Positions 1 through 9,897 of a stretch of 64,000 nt of DNA are shown here, one piece after another. Origin of the DNA: Flavimaribacter sp039888615. GTDB taxonomy: Bacteria > Pseudomonadota > Alphaproteobacteria > Rhizobiales > Rhizobiaceae. How positions within the stretch are numbered: the stretch's first letter is position 1; every line of letters begins with the position of its first letter. The stretch is taken from NCBI GenBank assembly GCA_039888615.1, contig JBDQQS010000010.1; one strand, 5' to 3'. The translations under genes were made by a program, and so were the position numbers. The notes beneath the pieces are model-generated. The model had not been told where the DNA came from. It saw only the letters and a list, made by a program, of their open reading frames with translations, and did no database searches.

Positions 1-11
1 CGCCAAAATCC

Positions 12-40
12 TTGACACCCGGCGATATCGATCTTATGTC
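12..40 (+). promoter_or_regulatory. groESL promoter
   Basis: A TTGACA hexamer at 12-17 is followed after 17 bases by TATGTC at 35-40. The pair lies directly before the CIRCE operator and groES. The -10 box is a weak match, so heat-shock sigma factor use is also possible. Seen by eye only. Confidence 0.55.
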
Positions 41-49
41 CCCTGCAAA

Positions 50-76
50 TTAGCACTCGCTTCCGGTGAGTGCTAA
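50..76 (+). promoter_or_regulatory. CIRCE operator (HrcA-binding inverted repeat)
   Basis: TTAGCACTC at 50-58 and GAGTGCTAA at 68-76 form a perfect 9-base inverted repeat with a 9-base spacer, which is the exact CIRCE consensus. HrcA bound here is known to repress groESL until heat stress. hrcA itself is not in the window. Confidence 0.97.
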
Positions 77-131
77 TTTTAAAGAGCCGGACACCCAAGT
101 CCGCATCTGTAACCTATTGAGGGCAAAGACG

Positions 132-428
132 ATGACAGACGTCAATTTCCGTCCACTGCATGACCGTGTGGTCGTGCGTCGCGTAGAGTCTGAAGAAAAG
201 ACTGCTGGCGGCATCATTATTCCCGACACAGCCAAAGAAAAGCCGTCCGAAGGCGAAATCGTCGCAGTCGGCTCCGGCGCGCGCGACGACGCTGGCGCCA
301 TCATCCAGATGGACGTCAAGGTCGGCGACCGCATCCTGTTCGGCAAATGGTCGGGCACCGAAATCAAGCTCAATGGCGAAGACCTTCTGATCATGAAGGA
401 AAGCGACATCATGGGCGTAGTCGGCTAA
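132..428 (+). CDS. groES: Co-chaperonin GroES (98 aa)
   Basis: This is the 10-kDa co-chaperonin that caps the GroEL cylinder during ATP-driven protein folding in the cytosol. The protein has normal family length, the usual N-terminal 'RPLHDRVVVRR' strand and the mobile-loop segment 'GGIIIPDTAKEKPSEG'. The ATG at 132 is chosen because it gives the family N-terminus; an upstream in-frame extension would run through the CIRCE element. It is followed 64 bases later by groEL, forming the standard bicistronic heat-shock operon under CIRCE control. Confidence 0.98.
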   Translation: MTDVNFRPLHDRVVVRRVESEEKTAGGIIIPDTAKEKPSEGEIVAVGSGARDDAGAIIQMDVKVGDRILFGKWSGTEIKLNGEDLLIMKESDIMGVVG

Positions 429-492
429 CCCCGCACACAAGTCAACAAATCCACTTCTGAACGAGGGCCACGAGGCCCGGAAATGAGGAAAC

Positions 493-2136
<1,644 letters not shown>

Positions 2137-2163
2137 GCCAGCGCTCTTCGCACAGACTATCGG

Positions 2164-2196
2164 AAAGGCGGCTTTCGGGCCGCCTTTTCTTTTTTA
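2164..2196 (+). terminator. Rho-independent terminator of groESL
   Basis: A 9-bp stem AAAGGCGGC/GCCGCCTTT with a 6-base loop is followed by a T-rich tract, 27 bases after the groEL stop codon. Confidence 0.9.
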
Positions 2197-2205
2197 GGTT
2201 TTACA

Positions 2206-2511
2206 TCACCAGTTGCGCGGACAGTTCTTCAGTTCGTAGGTCCAGGTGTATATGCGCTGGTTCGTGGCGTAGTACCACTCGTCCCATTTCGGCGGCCGGT
2301 GGGTTGTCGTGATGTCGAGTATCCTCACATCCGGTCCGCAGATCTTGATCACCTCGTAGCGGCATGCCTGCTCCGTGCGACCCCAGGACGACTGCGTGCA
2401 GGTGATGCGGGCGTCCGTTCCCCAGCGCTTGACGCCAACCGGCATGACGCTGGCCCAGAATCCCATTGTGAATATGAGCGGCGCGATTATCAGCAGGCGC
2501 AGGATTCTCAT
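2206..2511 (-). CDS. Small secreted or membrane-anchored protein, function unknown (101 aa)
   Basis: I do not recognise the family. The first 25 residues form a hydrophobic signal or anchor after a short basic start ('MRILRLLIIAPLIF'). The remainder is soluble, rich in Trp and Tyr, and contains three Cys, which suits an oxidised periplasmic protein. The start is well supported: AAGGAGAT lies about five bases upstream of the ATG on the minus strand. It is convergent with groEL and stands alone. Confidence 0.6.
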   Translation of the reverse strand: MRILRLLIIAPLIFTMGFWASVMPVGVKRWGTDARITCTQSSWGRTEQACRYEVIKICGPDVRILDITTTHRPPKWDEWYYATNQRIYTWTYELKNCPRNW

Positions 2512-2639
2512 CGGGATCTCCTTGGATTGAGCTTCGTCTGCGTCCCGACCATAGTGACACTTTCGCCGCTCTTGCGAAAGGGCGTCACAACTCCCGCCCG
2601 CGCAATCGCGCGGACAGGAGGATTTTCATGCCTAGCGCC

Positions 2640-3344
2640 TCATGAACGCGGCGGAATATTCAGGGCCTTTTCGCTGGCCGGCCGCGCAAGACAGCGATCG
2701 AGCCAGGCGCCGACATTGACGAGTTCGTCGAGCTTGAGCGCCTCGCCGGCTTCGTAGAAACCGCCCAGCGTCCTGACCCAGGGGAAAGAGGCGATGTCGG
2801 CGATCGAATAGTCGTCTCCGACAAGCCATTCGCGGCCTTCGAGCCGCCCTTCCAGAACCTCCAGAAGACGGCGCGATTCCTTGCCGTAGCGTTCCGTGGG
2901 ATAATCGTCCTTCAGCTTGCCGGCCATGAATTTGAAAAAGTGTCCGTACTGACCGAACATCGGTCCAACGCCAGCCATCTGGAAGAACACCCATTGCAGA
3001 CATTCGTAGCGGCCTTGCGGATCGGCGGGCATGAGCTTTCCGGATTTTTCGGCCAGATAGACGAGTATGGCGCCTGATTCGAACAGCCCGATCGCGTCGC
3101 CGCCCGGCCCCGCCGGATCTATCATCGCCGGGATCTTGCCATTCGGATTGAGGGCCAGGAATTCCGGCGTCTTCTGGTCGTCCTTGAGGATATTGATCAA
3201 ATGCGCCTCGTAGGGCAGTCCCGTTTCCTCAAGCGCCGCCGACACCTTGATCCCGTTCGGGGTGGCGAAGGAGTAAAGCTGGATGGCGTCAGGCTTTGAT
3301 GGTGGAAAGAGCTTCGTGATTGGGAAGTCGTTCAAAGCAGTCAT
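2640..3344 (-). CDS. Glutathione S-transferase, Nu-class (YghU/YfcG)-like (234 aa)
   Basis: This is a cytosolic glutathione transferase with an N-terminal thioredoxin-like domain (about residues 20-105) and an all-helical C-terminal domain (about 110-230). The segment 'YSFATPNGIKV' near residue 25 carries the Thr-Pro-Asn-Gly signature of the Nu class, known in E. coli YghU and YfcG as disulfide-bond reductases using glutathione. 'NPNGKIPAM' and 'LFESGAILVYLAEK' form the usual glutathione-binding cis-Pro and Glu-Ser elements. Its physiological substrate cannot be read from sequence. Confidence 0.9.
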   Translation of the reverse strand: MTALNDFPITKLFPPSKPDAIQLYSFATPNGIKVSAALEETGLPYEAHLINILKDDQKTPEFLALNPNGKIPAMIDPAGPGGDAIGLFESGAILVYLAEKSGKLMPADPQGRYECLQWVFFQMAGVGPMFGQYGHFFKFMAGKLKDDYPTERYGKESRRLLEVLEGRLEGREWLVGDDYSIADIASFPWVRTLGGFYEAGEALKLDELVNVGAWLDRCLARPASEKALNIPPRS

Positions 3345-3537
3345 TTATGGATCCTGTCTTCGGTAATTCTGATTGAGGAAGGCGATTGCCTTCAATATCG
3401 TTCGACGCCGTCCACCATCAAGAAAACAATCTTCGATAATTGGCTCTGTTTAGTGAACAATCTGTAGAATATTTCCCGTCTGTCCCGACATGATTGAATT
3501 TCTATAATGCGGCCATCGACACACTTTGGAGGGATCA

Positions 3538-3924
3538 ATGTCAAACGCCGCAACCTTATTGATAGGACGCATTCTCCTGTCAGCAATCTTTATCCTGTCC
3601 GGACTCAGCAAGCTCGGCGACCCCGCTGGCACTGCCGGATACATGACCAGCCTGGGGCTTCCGCTTGCCAGCATCGGCGTCTGGATCGTCATTCTGGTCG
3701 AGGTCCTCGGCGGGATCGCGGTTCTTGTCGGCTTCATGACCAAGCCGGCCGCATGGGCCCTGGCGCTGTTCTGCATCGCCTCCGCTCTGCTTGCGCATTC
3801 GAACATCGGTGATCAGGCCCAGTTCATCGCCTTCTTCAAGAACCTCGCCATCGCAGGCGGCTTCATGGCGCTCGCGGCCCATGGCCCCGGCAGCATTTCC
3901 GTTGACGCCCGCCGCGCGGGCTGA
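3538..3924 (+). CDS. DoxX family membrane protein (128 aa)
   Basis: This is a four-helix inner-membrane protein of the DoxX/DoxD family. The N-terminal motif 'LIGRILLSAIFILSGLSKL' is typical. The ATG at 3538 follows a GGAGGGA ribosome-binding site, so I prefer it to the in-frame TTG at 3526. Family members often work with thiol or redox enzymes, and the divergent neighbour is a glutathione transferase, but no specific role can be assigned. It ends in a shared bidirectional terminator. Confidence 0.88.
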   Translation: MSNAATLLIGRILLSAIFILSGLSKLGDPAGTAGYMTSLGLPLASIGVWIVILVEVLGGIAVLVGFMTKPAAWALALFCIASALLAHSNIGDQAQFIAFFKNLAIAGGFMALAAHGPGSISVDARRAG

Positions 3925-3941
3925 CAACCCGGATAACAACG

Positions 3942-3980
3942 AAAAACCGCAGGGACATTGCGCATGTCCCTGCGGTTTTT
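3942..3980. terminator. Bidirectional terminator between doxX-like gene and L,D-transpeptidase
   Basis: A perfect 16-bp stem (3942-3957 pairs with 3965-3980) has a 7-base loop and is flanked by A5 on the left and T5 on the right. It can therefore stop transcription from both convergent genes. Confidence 0.92.
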
Positions 3981-4004
3981 CATTTGATGCAGATATGTGC
4001 GACG

Positions 4005-4682
4005 TCAGCCGCCGAAGCTGAAGATGCTTCCGAAAACATCCACGCCGCGCTCGCTGTAGACGTTGGAGGCGTTGCGCGAGCCCGGTCCGATGACAATCAC
4101 CTTGGTTCCGACCGGAGCCCGGCTGTAGAGATGTTCTACATCCTTGTTCATCATGCGGATGCAGCCGGACGACATGTTCTGCCCGATGGTCCAGGGCTGG
4201 TTGGTGCCATGGATACGGTAGATCGTGTCGCGACCGCCCTTGTGCAGATACATTGCGCGCGCGCCAAGCGGGTTGTTTATGCCTCCCGGGACGAAAGCCG
4301 GAAGATTGTGACCCTTGGCGCGTTCACGCCGAATCATGGTCGCAGGCGGACGCCAGTCCGGCCACTCGGCCTTGCGCCCGACCTTGACGGTGCCCGACCA
4401 GCCGAAGCCGTCGCGTCCGACGCCGACGCCGTAGCGCGTGGCCTTGCCGTTGCCCTCATAGTAGTAGAGGTACTTCCGGTTGGTGTCGATGATGATCGTC
4501 CCCGGCCTCTCACTGGTGTCGATACGCACCTTTTTGCGCTGATATTTCGCCTGCGGGCGCTTTGAACTCGAACTGTATACCGGTTCCTGCCGGTCACGGC
4601 TGAACGCCCCGGTCCCCGTTACGACAGTTGCCGATGTGGCAATAAAAGCGACCGCCAGCAATGACGAAATGAATTTTCTCAC
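4005..4682 (-). CDS. L,D-transpeptidase, YkuD domain (225 aa)
   Basis: This secreted peptidoglycan-modifying enzyme forms 3-3 crosslinks or attaches proteins to stem peptides. A signal peptide covers about residues 1-27. The YkuD domain spans about 60-200 and contains the catalytic signature with His ('YRIHGTNQPWTIG') and the nucleophile in 'SSGCIRM'. The start is a GTG preceded by CAGGAG. A paralogue lies directly upstream on the same strand, 132 bases away, so the two look like a local duplication that has since diverged in its N-terminal linker. Confidence 0.93.
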   Translation of the reverse strand: MRKFISSLLAVAFIATSATVVTGTGAFSRDRQEPVYSSSSKRPQAKYQRKKVRIDTSERPGTIIIDTNRKYLYYYEGNGKATRYGVGVGRDGFGWSGTVKVGRKAEWPDWRPPATMIRRERAKGHNLPAFVPGGINNPLGARAMYLHKGGRDTIYRIHGTNQPWTIGQNMSSGCIRMMNKDVEHLYSRAPVGTKVIVIGPGSRNASNVYSERGVDVFGSIFSFGG

Positions 4683-4814
4683 GGCTGAACTCCTGTTGCT
4701 ATCCCCTACCAGAACCTAGCATTCGTTGAAAAACATGCAACTAAACTTGCACGATTTCTACCTGCGGGAACTATTAAATCTTTATGCCAAAGAAGTTGAC
4801 GATCCGCTAGATAG

Positions 4815-5534
4815 TTAGATCACAACGACTTTTGCGCCTGTTGGCACCCGCTCGTACAGATCGATCACATCTTCGTTCCGCATCCGGATGCAGCCGGAAG
4901 AAACCGCCCGACCGATCGTCCAGGGCTGATTCGTGCCGTGGATCCGGTAGAGCGTCGAACCGAGATACAGAGCGCGCGCGCCGAGCGGATTGGCCGGACC
5001 ACCCGGCATGTAGTTCGGCAGGTAATGCCCCTTCTTCGCCTCGCGGCTGATCATTTCGGCCGGTGGGCGCCAGGAGGGCCATTCCGCCTTGCGCGAAACT
5101 TTGTGGGTGCCGGCCCATTCAAAGCCGGGCTTGCCGACGCCGACGCCGTAGCGCCGCGCCTGGCCGTTTCCGAGCACCAGGTAGAGATGCCGGCTTGGCG
5201 TGTCGATGATGATGGTCCCGGGCGCCTGGGCGGTGTCGTAGGCGACTGTCTGCGGCAGGAACACAGGATCGAGCGCCGGTTTCGCGGCCTGGGCCGCGGA
5301 TGCGGTTTGCACCGGCTTGCGCCGCACAGAGCCCGTCGATCGCTGCTGCTTCGGACGGCCCGGCTGTACGACCCTGCCGGCGCCGTGCGGCGTGCCGGGC
5401 TGGCGAAGCTGCACGACCCAGGGGGCCGTCAGATCCGGACTGAGCACCACCGGAGGGCGCTGGCCATAGCGTTCGCCGGCCTCGGCCGCACTGGCCATGA
5501 CTGTCGCCCCAAGGACAACGAGAAGGAATTTCAT
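4815..5534 (-). CDS. L,D-transpeptidase, YkuD domain, second copy (about 239 aa)
   Basis: This paralogue of the downstream enzyme carries the same catalytic block ('RIHGTNQPWTIG' and 'SSGCIRM') close to its C-terminus. A Pro/Gln/Arg-rich linker of about 80 residues follows the signal peptide. I place the start at the Met beginning 'MKFLLVVLGATVMAS', which gives a clean signal peptide ending near 'AEA'; the reading frame stays open for 33 more codons upstream. It sits alone, divergent from tag, with a CtrA-like box in the gap. It should act in the periplasm on peptidoglycan. Confidence 0.9.
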   Translation of the reverse strand: MKFLLVVLGATVMASAAEAGERYGQRPPVVLSPDLTAPWVVQLRQPGTPHGAGRVVQPGRPKQQRSTGSVRRKPVQTASAAQAAKPALDPVFLPQTVAYDTAQAPGTIIIDTPSRHLYLVLGNGQARRYGVGVGKPGFEWAGTHKVSRKAEWPSWRPPAEMISREAKKGHYLPNYMPGGPANPLGARALYLGSTLYRIHGTNQPWTIGRAVSSGCIRMRNEDVIDLYERVPTGAKVVVI

Positions 5535-5721
5535 ATGCATCGGACGTACTCTCAACACTGCGTCTGACTGGGCGCCTGACAACATTGCGGGGTGGCAAGG
5601 ATGCAGGCCTTCGTCCCAAGTCTGCATCGCCATTGGACTCCGAATGGTGAATCGACGTCGTTAAAAGGCGCGCAAAGGCAGAAAGCTTTCGGCAGGGTTA
5701 TCGAGCCGTTGAAAATTGCAG

Positions 5722-5736
5722 TTAATGTCAGTTTAA
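5722..5736. promoter_or_regulatory. CtrA-like box (TTAA-N7-TTAA)
   Basis: TTAA at 5722-5725 and TTAA at 5733-5736 are separated by exactly seven bases, which matches the core of the CtrA consensus. The site lies between an L,D-transpeptidase gene (minus) and tag (plus). Motif match only. Confidence 0.35.
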
Positions 5737-5816
5737 ACACGCGGCTGCGGCGTTAACGCTTCGTTTCCCCGGCGCTTCAGCTAGAATGCGCGAGTCGTTG
5801 CAACGGAGGGGCTGAC

Positions 5817-6449
5817 GTGTCGCACAATGGACTGATCGAAGGACCGGACGGCAAACTGCGCTGCTTCTGGCACGGCAACAAGGACGACTACCTCGCCTAT
5901 CACGACAATGAATGGGGCCGTCCTGTTGTTGACGACAAAAGGCTGTTCGAGAAAATCTGCCTTGAAGGCTTCCAGTCCGGACTCTCGTGGCTGACGATCC
6001 TGCGCAAGCGGGAAAAATTCCGCGCCGCATTCGCCGGTTTCGACTTCGAGCGCGTCGCCGAATTCGACGAGGCCGACGTGGAGAGGCTGGTCCAGGACGC
6101 AGGCATTATCCGCCATCGCGGCAAGATCAACTCGACGATCAACAATGCGCGGCGCGCCATCGAACTGCGAAAGGAATTCGGTTCTCTTGCGACGTATTTC
6201 TGGTCGCAGGAGCCGGGCGCACACGCACGACCGGCGAAACTCGACTACAAAACGCTGCGAACGCTCGGCAAGACCGAGGAATCGACGGCGATTTCCAAGG
6301 ATCTGAAGAAACGCGGCTGGAGTTTCGTCGGTCCGACCACGGTCTACGCCTTCATGCAGGCCATGGGTCTCGTCAACGATCATATCGAAGGCTGCTTCGT
6401 CCGCGAAATTGTCGAAGACGAACGCTGCAACTTCGTCAGACCTGTCTGA
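5817..6449 (+). CDS. tag: DNA-3-methyladenine glycosylase I (210 aa)
   Basis: This base-excision repair enzyme removes 3-methyladenine from alkylated DNA. The N-terminus has the family motif 'RCFWHGNKDDYLAYHDNEWG', followed by 'LEGFQSGLSW' and the helix-hairpin-helix region. The C-terminus carries 'FVGPTTVYAFMQAMGLVNDH'. The zinc ligands are expected among the N-terminal Cys/His and the C-terminal His/Cys ('DHIEGCF'). It starts at GTG 5817, seven bases after GGAGGG. Length matches the family. Confidence 0.95.
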   Translation: MSHNGLIEGPDGKLRCFWHGNKDDYLAYHDNEWGRPVVDDKRLFEKICLEGFQSGLSWLTILRKREKFRAAFAGFDFERVAEFDEADVERLVQDAGIIRHRGKINSTINNARRAIELRKEFGSLATYFWSQEPGAHARPAKLDYKTLRTLGKTEESTAISKDLKKRGWSFVGPTTVYAFMQAMGLVNDHIEGCFVREIVEDERCNFVRPV

Positions 6450-6554
6450 AATCCACCCGGCCGGCGCCCGCAAACATGCGCCTTGCCGCTTTCCGGCCAA
6501 TGGGTTAGGAAGGCCGCGATTTCAACTTCAGCTTCACCCGGACACACGCGCCCC

Positions 6555-8072
6555 ATGGGCAAGAAAGACAAAAAGCAGCAGAGACTGAAAGCGCGGCTGC
6601 CGCGCGGTTTCGTCGACCGATCGCCGCAGGACATCCGTGCGACGGAGAAGATGGTGTCCGGAATCCGCGAGGTTTTCGAACTTTACGGGTTCGATCCGGT
6701 GGAAACGCCGATGTTCGAATACACCGACGCGCTGGGCAAGTTCCTGCCGGACAGCGACCGCCCGAACGAGGGCGTCTTCTCGCTGACCGATGACGACGAG
6801 CAGTGGATGAGCCTTCGCTATGACCTGACCGCGCCGCTGGCGCGCCATGTCGCGGAAAACTTCAACGACATCCAACTGCCCTATCGCACCTATCGCAACG
6901 GCTGGGTGTTTCGCAACGAAAAGCCGGGCCCGGGACGGTTCCGCCAGTTCATGCAGTTCGACGCCGATACGGTGGGCGCGCCCGGCGTACAGGCGGACGC
7001 CGAAATGTGCATGATGATGGCCGACACGATGGAGAAGCTCGGAATCCGCCGGGGCGACTATGTGATCCGCGTCAATAACCGCAAGGTTCTCGATGGTGTA
7101 ATGACCGCAATCGGCATCGGCGGAGACGAACACGCCGACACCCGGCTGACCGTGCTGCGCGCGATCGACAAGCTCGACAAGTTCGGAACCGAGGGCGTTC
7201 GGCTGTTGCTTGGCGCCGGACGCAAGGACGAGAGCGGCGATTTCACAAAGGGCGCCGGCCTTGACGCGCCGGCGATCGACACAGTTCTCGCCTTTGTCGA
7301 CGCCGGGGGCGAAAGCAACGCCTTGACCATCGCCAATCTCGAACAGGTGATCGCCGGCGGCGACGCCGGTCAGGACGGCGTTGCGGAACTGAAGCTGATG
7401 GCGCAGCTCTTCGACGCCGCAGGTTATGAAGAAGGCCGCGTCCGCATTGACCCTTCTGTCGTGCGCGGCCTCGAATACTATACCGGACCGGTTTACGAGG
7501 CCGAATTGCTCTTCGACGTCACCAACGAGAAAGGCCAGACCGTGCAATTCGGATCGGTCGGCGGCGGCGGGCGCTATGACGGGCTGGTGTCGCGCTTCAT
7601 GGGACAGCCTGTTCCGGCGACAGGGTTTTCGATCGGTGTGTCGCGCCTGATGACGGCGCTGAAGAACCTTGGCAAGCTGGATGCGATCGATGTCGCCGAA
7701 CCGGTGATCGTCTGCGTGATGGACCGCGATATCGAAAGCATGGGACGCTATCAGCGTTTTGTCAGCAATCTGCGTTCCGCCGGCGTTCGCGCCGAGATGT
7801 TCCAGGGCAATCCGAAGAATTTCGGCAAGCAATTGCAATACGCCGACCGGCGCGGCTGTCCGATCGCGATCATCCAGGGCTCGCAGGAGCGCGAGGAAGG
7901 CGTGGTCCAGATCAAGGATCTGATCGAGGGCAAGCGGCTGTCCGGCGAAATCGAGGACAACGCCGCCTGGCGCGAAAGCCGCCCGGCGCAAATTTCCGTG
8001 CCGGAAAGCAACCTCGTCGCCGAAGTGCAAAAGATCCTCGCCGCCCAGGCCGAAGACCGCAAGACGGCTTAA
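6555..8072 (+). CDS. hisS: Histidyl-tRNA synthetase (505 aa)
   Basis: This class II synthetase charges tRNA-His. Motif 2 is visible around 'RNGWVFRNEKPGPGRFRQF'. The histidine-binding loops are 'VRGLEYYTGPVYE' (Glu where many enzymes have Asp) and 'GGGGRYDGL'. At about 505 residues it is longer than the E. coli enzyme, as is usual for the alphaproteobacterial lineage. I chose the ATG at 6555 (Lys-rich 'MGKKDKKQQRLKARLPRG'); no clear ribosome-binding site is visible and an in-frame TTG exists at 6483. It is followed two bases later by hisZ. The matching tRNA-His lies at 34.3 kb and has the atypical alphaproteobacterial acceptor end. Confidence 0.96.
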   Translation: MGKKDKKQQRLKARLPRGFVDRSPQDIRATEKMVSGIREVFELYGFDPVETPMFEYTDALGKFLPDSDRPNEGVFSLTDDDEQWMSLRYDLTAPLARHVAENFNDIQLPYRTYRNGWVFRNEKPGPGRFRQFMQFDADTVGAPGVQADAEMCMMMADTMEKLGIRRGDYVIRVNNRKVLDGVMTAIGIGGDEHADTRLTVLRAIDKLDKFGTEGVRLLLGAGRKDESGDFTKGAGLDAPAIDTVLAFVDAGGESNALTIANLEQVIAGGDAGQDGVAELKLMAQLFDAAGYEEGRVRIDPSVVRGLEYYTGPVYEAELLFDVTNEKGQTVQFGSVGGGGRYDGLVSRFMGQPVPATGFSIGVSRLMTALKNLGKLDAIDVAEPVIVCVMDRDIESMGRYQRFVSNLRSAGVRAEMFQGNPKNFGKQLQYADRRGCPIAIIQGSQEREEGVVQIKDLIEGKRLSGEIEDNAAWRESRPAQISVPESNLVAEVQKILAAQAEDRKTA

Positions 8073-8074
8073 CC

Positions 8075-9193
8075 ATGGCGCACCGACCCGCTTTTTCAGA
8101 CGGCATTCTGGAGTTCTTTGCGGACCGCGACACGAGCGCCGTGGAGATTCCGGTGCTGCAGCCGGCCGATCCGTTTCTCGATACGGCCGGCGAAGATCTC
8201 AGACGGCGCATCTTTCTCACCCAGAACGAGTTGGGCGACATGTTGTGCCTGCGGCCTGAGTTCACGATCCCGGTGTGCCTCAGCCATATCGAGACGGCGG
8301 CCGGCACGCCGCAACGCTATTCCTACCTCGGCGAGGTGTTCCGGCAACGGCGCGACGGCGAGACCGAATTCTTCCAGGCCGGCATCGAGGATCTCGGCAA
8401 CGAGGCGTTCGCCGAGGCCGACGCCCGCGCTGTCAGCGAAGCGATCGAGACGCTCGCCCGCCTGCTTCCGGCCGACGACTTGCAGGTCACGCTTGGCGAC
8501 CAGACGGTGTTCGAGGCCGTGGTCGAGGCGCTCGGGCTTCCCGAAGGATGGCAGACCCGCCTGATCAGGGCCTTCGGCGACGCGGCGCAGATCGATCTGC
8601 TCTTGCAGAACCTAGCCGGAGAGCGGCGCGCGGCCGAAGGCCTCGACGACGATCTGGCGGCGTTTGTCGGATCGGGCGATATGGCCGGGCTGACCGACCT
8701 CATCGACCGGCGCATGCATGAAACCGGTTTTCTCTCCAACACCAGCCGCGGCCCGGCGGAAATCGCCGAAAGGCTGGTGGAAAAAGCCCGGCTCTCCGCC
8801 ACGTATCTTGATCCCAAGGCGCTGGACATCCTGAAGACCTTCCTGGCGCTCAACGCCTCGCTCGACGAAGCCGGCGGATCGCTCGCCGCCTTTTCGCGCA
8901 TCGCCGGGATCGATCTGAGCGAGGCGCTTGCGCTTTTCGAAAGCAGGGTCGCCGCATTGAAAGTTAAAGGCGCCCGGACAGACGCGATCCGTTACCGCGC
9001 CGCTTTTGGCCGGCCGCTCGACTACTATACCGGTCTCGTCTTCGAAATCTCGGTGAAGGGTTCGGTGCTCGCCGGCGGCGGCCGTTTCGACCGGCTTCTG
9101 ACGTTGCTTGGCGCGCCGAAACCGATTCCGGCCGTCGGCTTTTCGCTGTGGCTCGACCGGATCGAGACGGCGCTGGAAGGAGGCGGGCAATGA
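8075..9193 (+). CDS. hisZ: ATP phosphoribosyltransferase regulatory subunit HisZ (372 aa)
   Basis: HisZ is a HisRS-like paralogue without aminoacylation activity. It forms the hetero-octameric first enzyme of histidine biosynthesis with short-form HisG. Visible HisRS-like elements are 'LCLRPEFTIPVC', 'YLGEVFRQRRDGETEFFQ', 'RPLDYYTGLVFE' and 'GGGRFDRL'. It starts two bases after hisS and overlaps hisG by an ATGA junction, so the three genes are translationally coupled. Length fits the family. Confidence 0.96.
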   Translation: MAHRPAFSDGILEFFADRDTSAVEIPVLQPADPFLDTAGEDLRRRIFLTQNELGDMLCLRPEFTIPVCLSHIETAAGTPQRYSYLGEVFRQRRDGETEFFQAGIEDLGNEAFAEADARAVSEAIETLARLLPADDLQVTLGDQTVFEAVVEALGLPEGWQTRLIRAFGDAAQIDLLLQNLAGERRAAEGLDDDLAAFVGSGDMAGLTDLIDRRMHETGFLSNTSRGPAEIAERLVEKARLSATYLDPKALDILKTFLALNASLDEAGGSLAAFSRIAGIDLSEALALFESRVAALKVKGARTDAIRYRAAFGRPLDYYTGLVFEISVKGSVLAGGGRFDRLLTLLGAPKPIPAVGFSLWLDRIETALEGGGQ

Positions 9194-9897
9194 CCGTAAC
9201 CATCGCCCTTCCCTCCAAGGGTCGCATCCGCGACGGTTCGATCGAAGCCTTCGAGGCCGCCGGCATGCAGATCTCCGCCGTCGGCAACGAACGGTCCTAT
9301 CGCGGCCGTATCGACGGGATCGAGAATGTCGAGGTCGCCTATCTCTCAGCCTCGGAGATCGCGCGTGAACTCGGGCGAGGCAGTATCGACATTGGCCTCA
9401 CCGGCGAAGACCTGGTCCGTGAGGACATCGCCGCGCTGCATTCGAGAGTGGCGTTTCGCTCGCGCCTCGGATTCGGCAAGGCGGATGTTGTCGTGGCGGT
9501 TCCGGAAGTCTGGTTCGACGTCGAGACCATGGCCGATCTCGGCGATGTCGCGGCCGATTTTCGCCTGCGGCATGGCCGGCGACTGCGGATCGCGACGAAA
9601 TACTGGAGCCTGACGCAGCAATTCTTCTCGGCCAAGCACGGCATCCAGGTCTACCGAATCGTCGAGAGCCTCGGCGCGACCGAGGGCGCGCCGGCTTCCG
9701 GCCACGCCGATATCATCGTCGACATCACCTCGACGGGCTCGACGCTGAAGGCCAATCACCTGAAGATCCTGACCGATGGCGTCATTCTGCGGTCGGAGGT
9801 CTGTCTGGTCGAGGCGCTGAAGGACCGGACCGAGGAAGACAGGGATACGATTGAAAGCCTTGTGAGCCGGATCGAAGCGGCGCTGCGGCCCGCCTGA
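9190..9897 (+). CDS. hisG: ATP phosphoribosyltransferase catalytic subunit, short form (235 aa)
   Basis: It catalyses the first committed step of histidine synthesis, ATP plus PRPP to phosphoribosyl-ATP. The protein is the short form without the C-terminal regulatory ACT-like domain, which agrees with the adjacent hisZ. The PRPP-binding loop appears as 'DITSTGSTLKANHLK' near residue 180. The start ATG at 9190 overlaps the hisZ stop. Its stop codon is immediately adjacent (zero spacing) to the glcF stop codon on the other strand. Confidence 0.96.
   Translation: MTVTIALPSKGRIRDGSIEAFEAAGMQISAVGNERSYRGRIDGIENVEVAYLSASEIARELGRGSIDIGLTGEDLVREDIAALHSRVAFRSRLGFGKADVVVAVPEVWFDVETMADLGDVAADFRLRHGRRLRIATKYWSLTQQFFSAKHGIQVYRIVESLGATEGAPASGHADIIVDITSTGSTLKANHLKILTDGVILRSEVCLVEALKDRTEEDRDTIESLVSRIEAALRPA

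Noticed and set aside
6534..8030. 498-codon open frame on the minus strand across hisS
   Set aside because: It is a shadow of hisS caused by GC-rich codon bias; its translation is His/Arg/Ala-rich with no recognisable domain.
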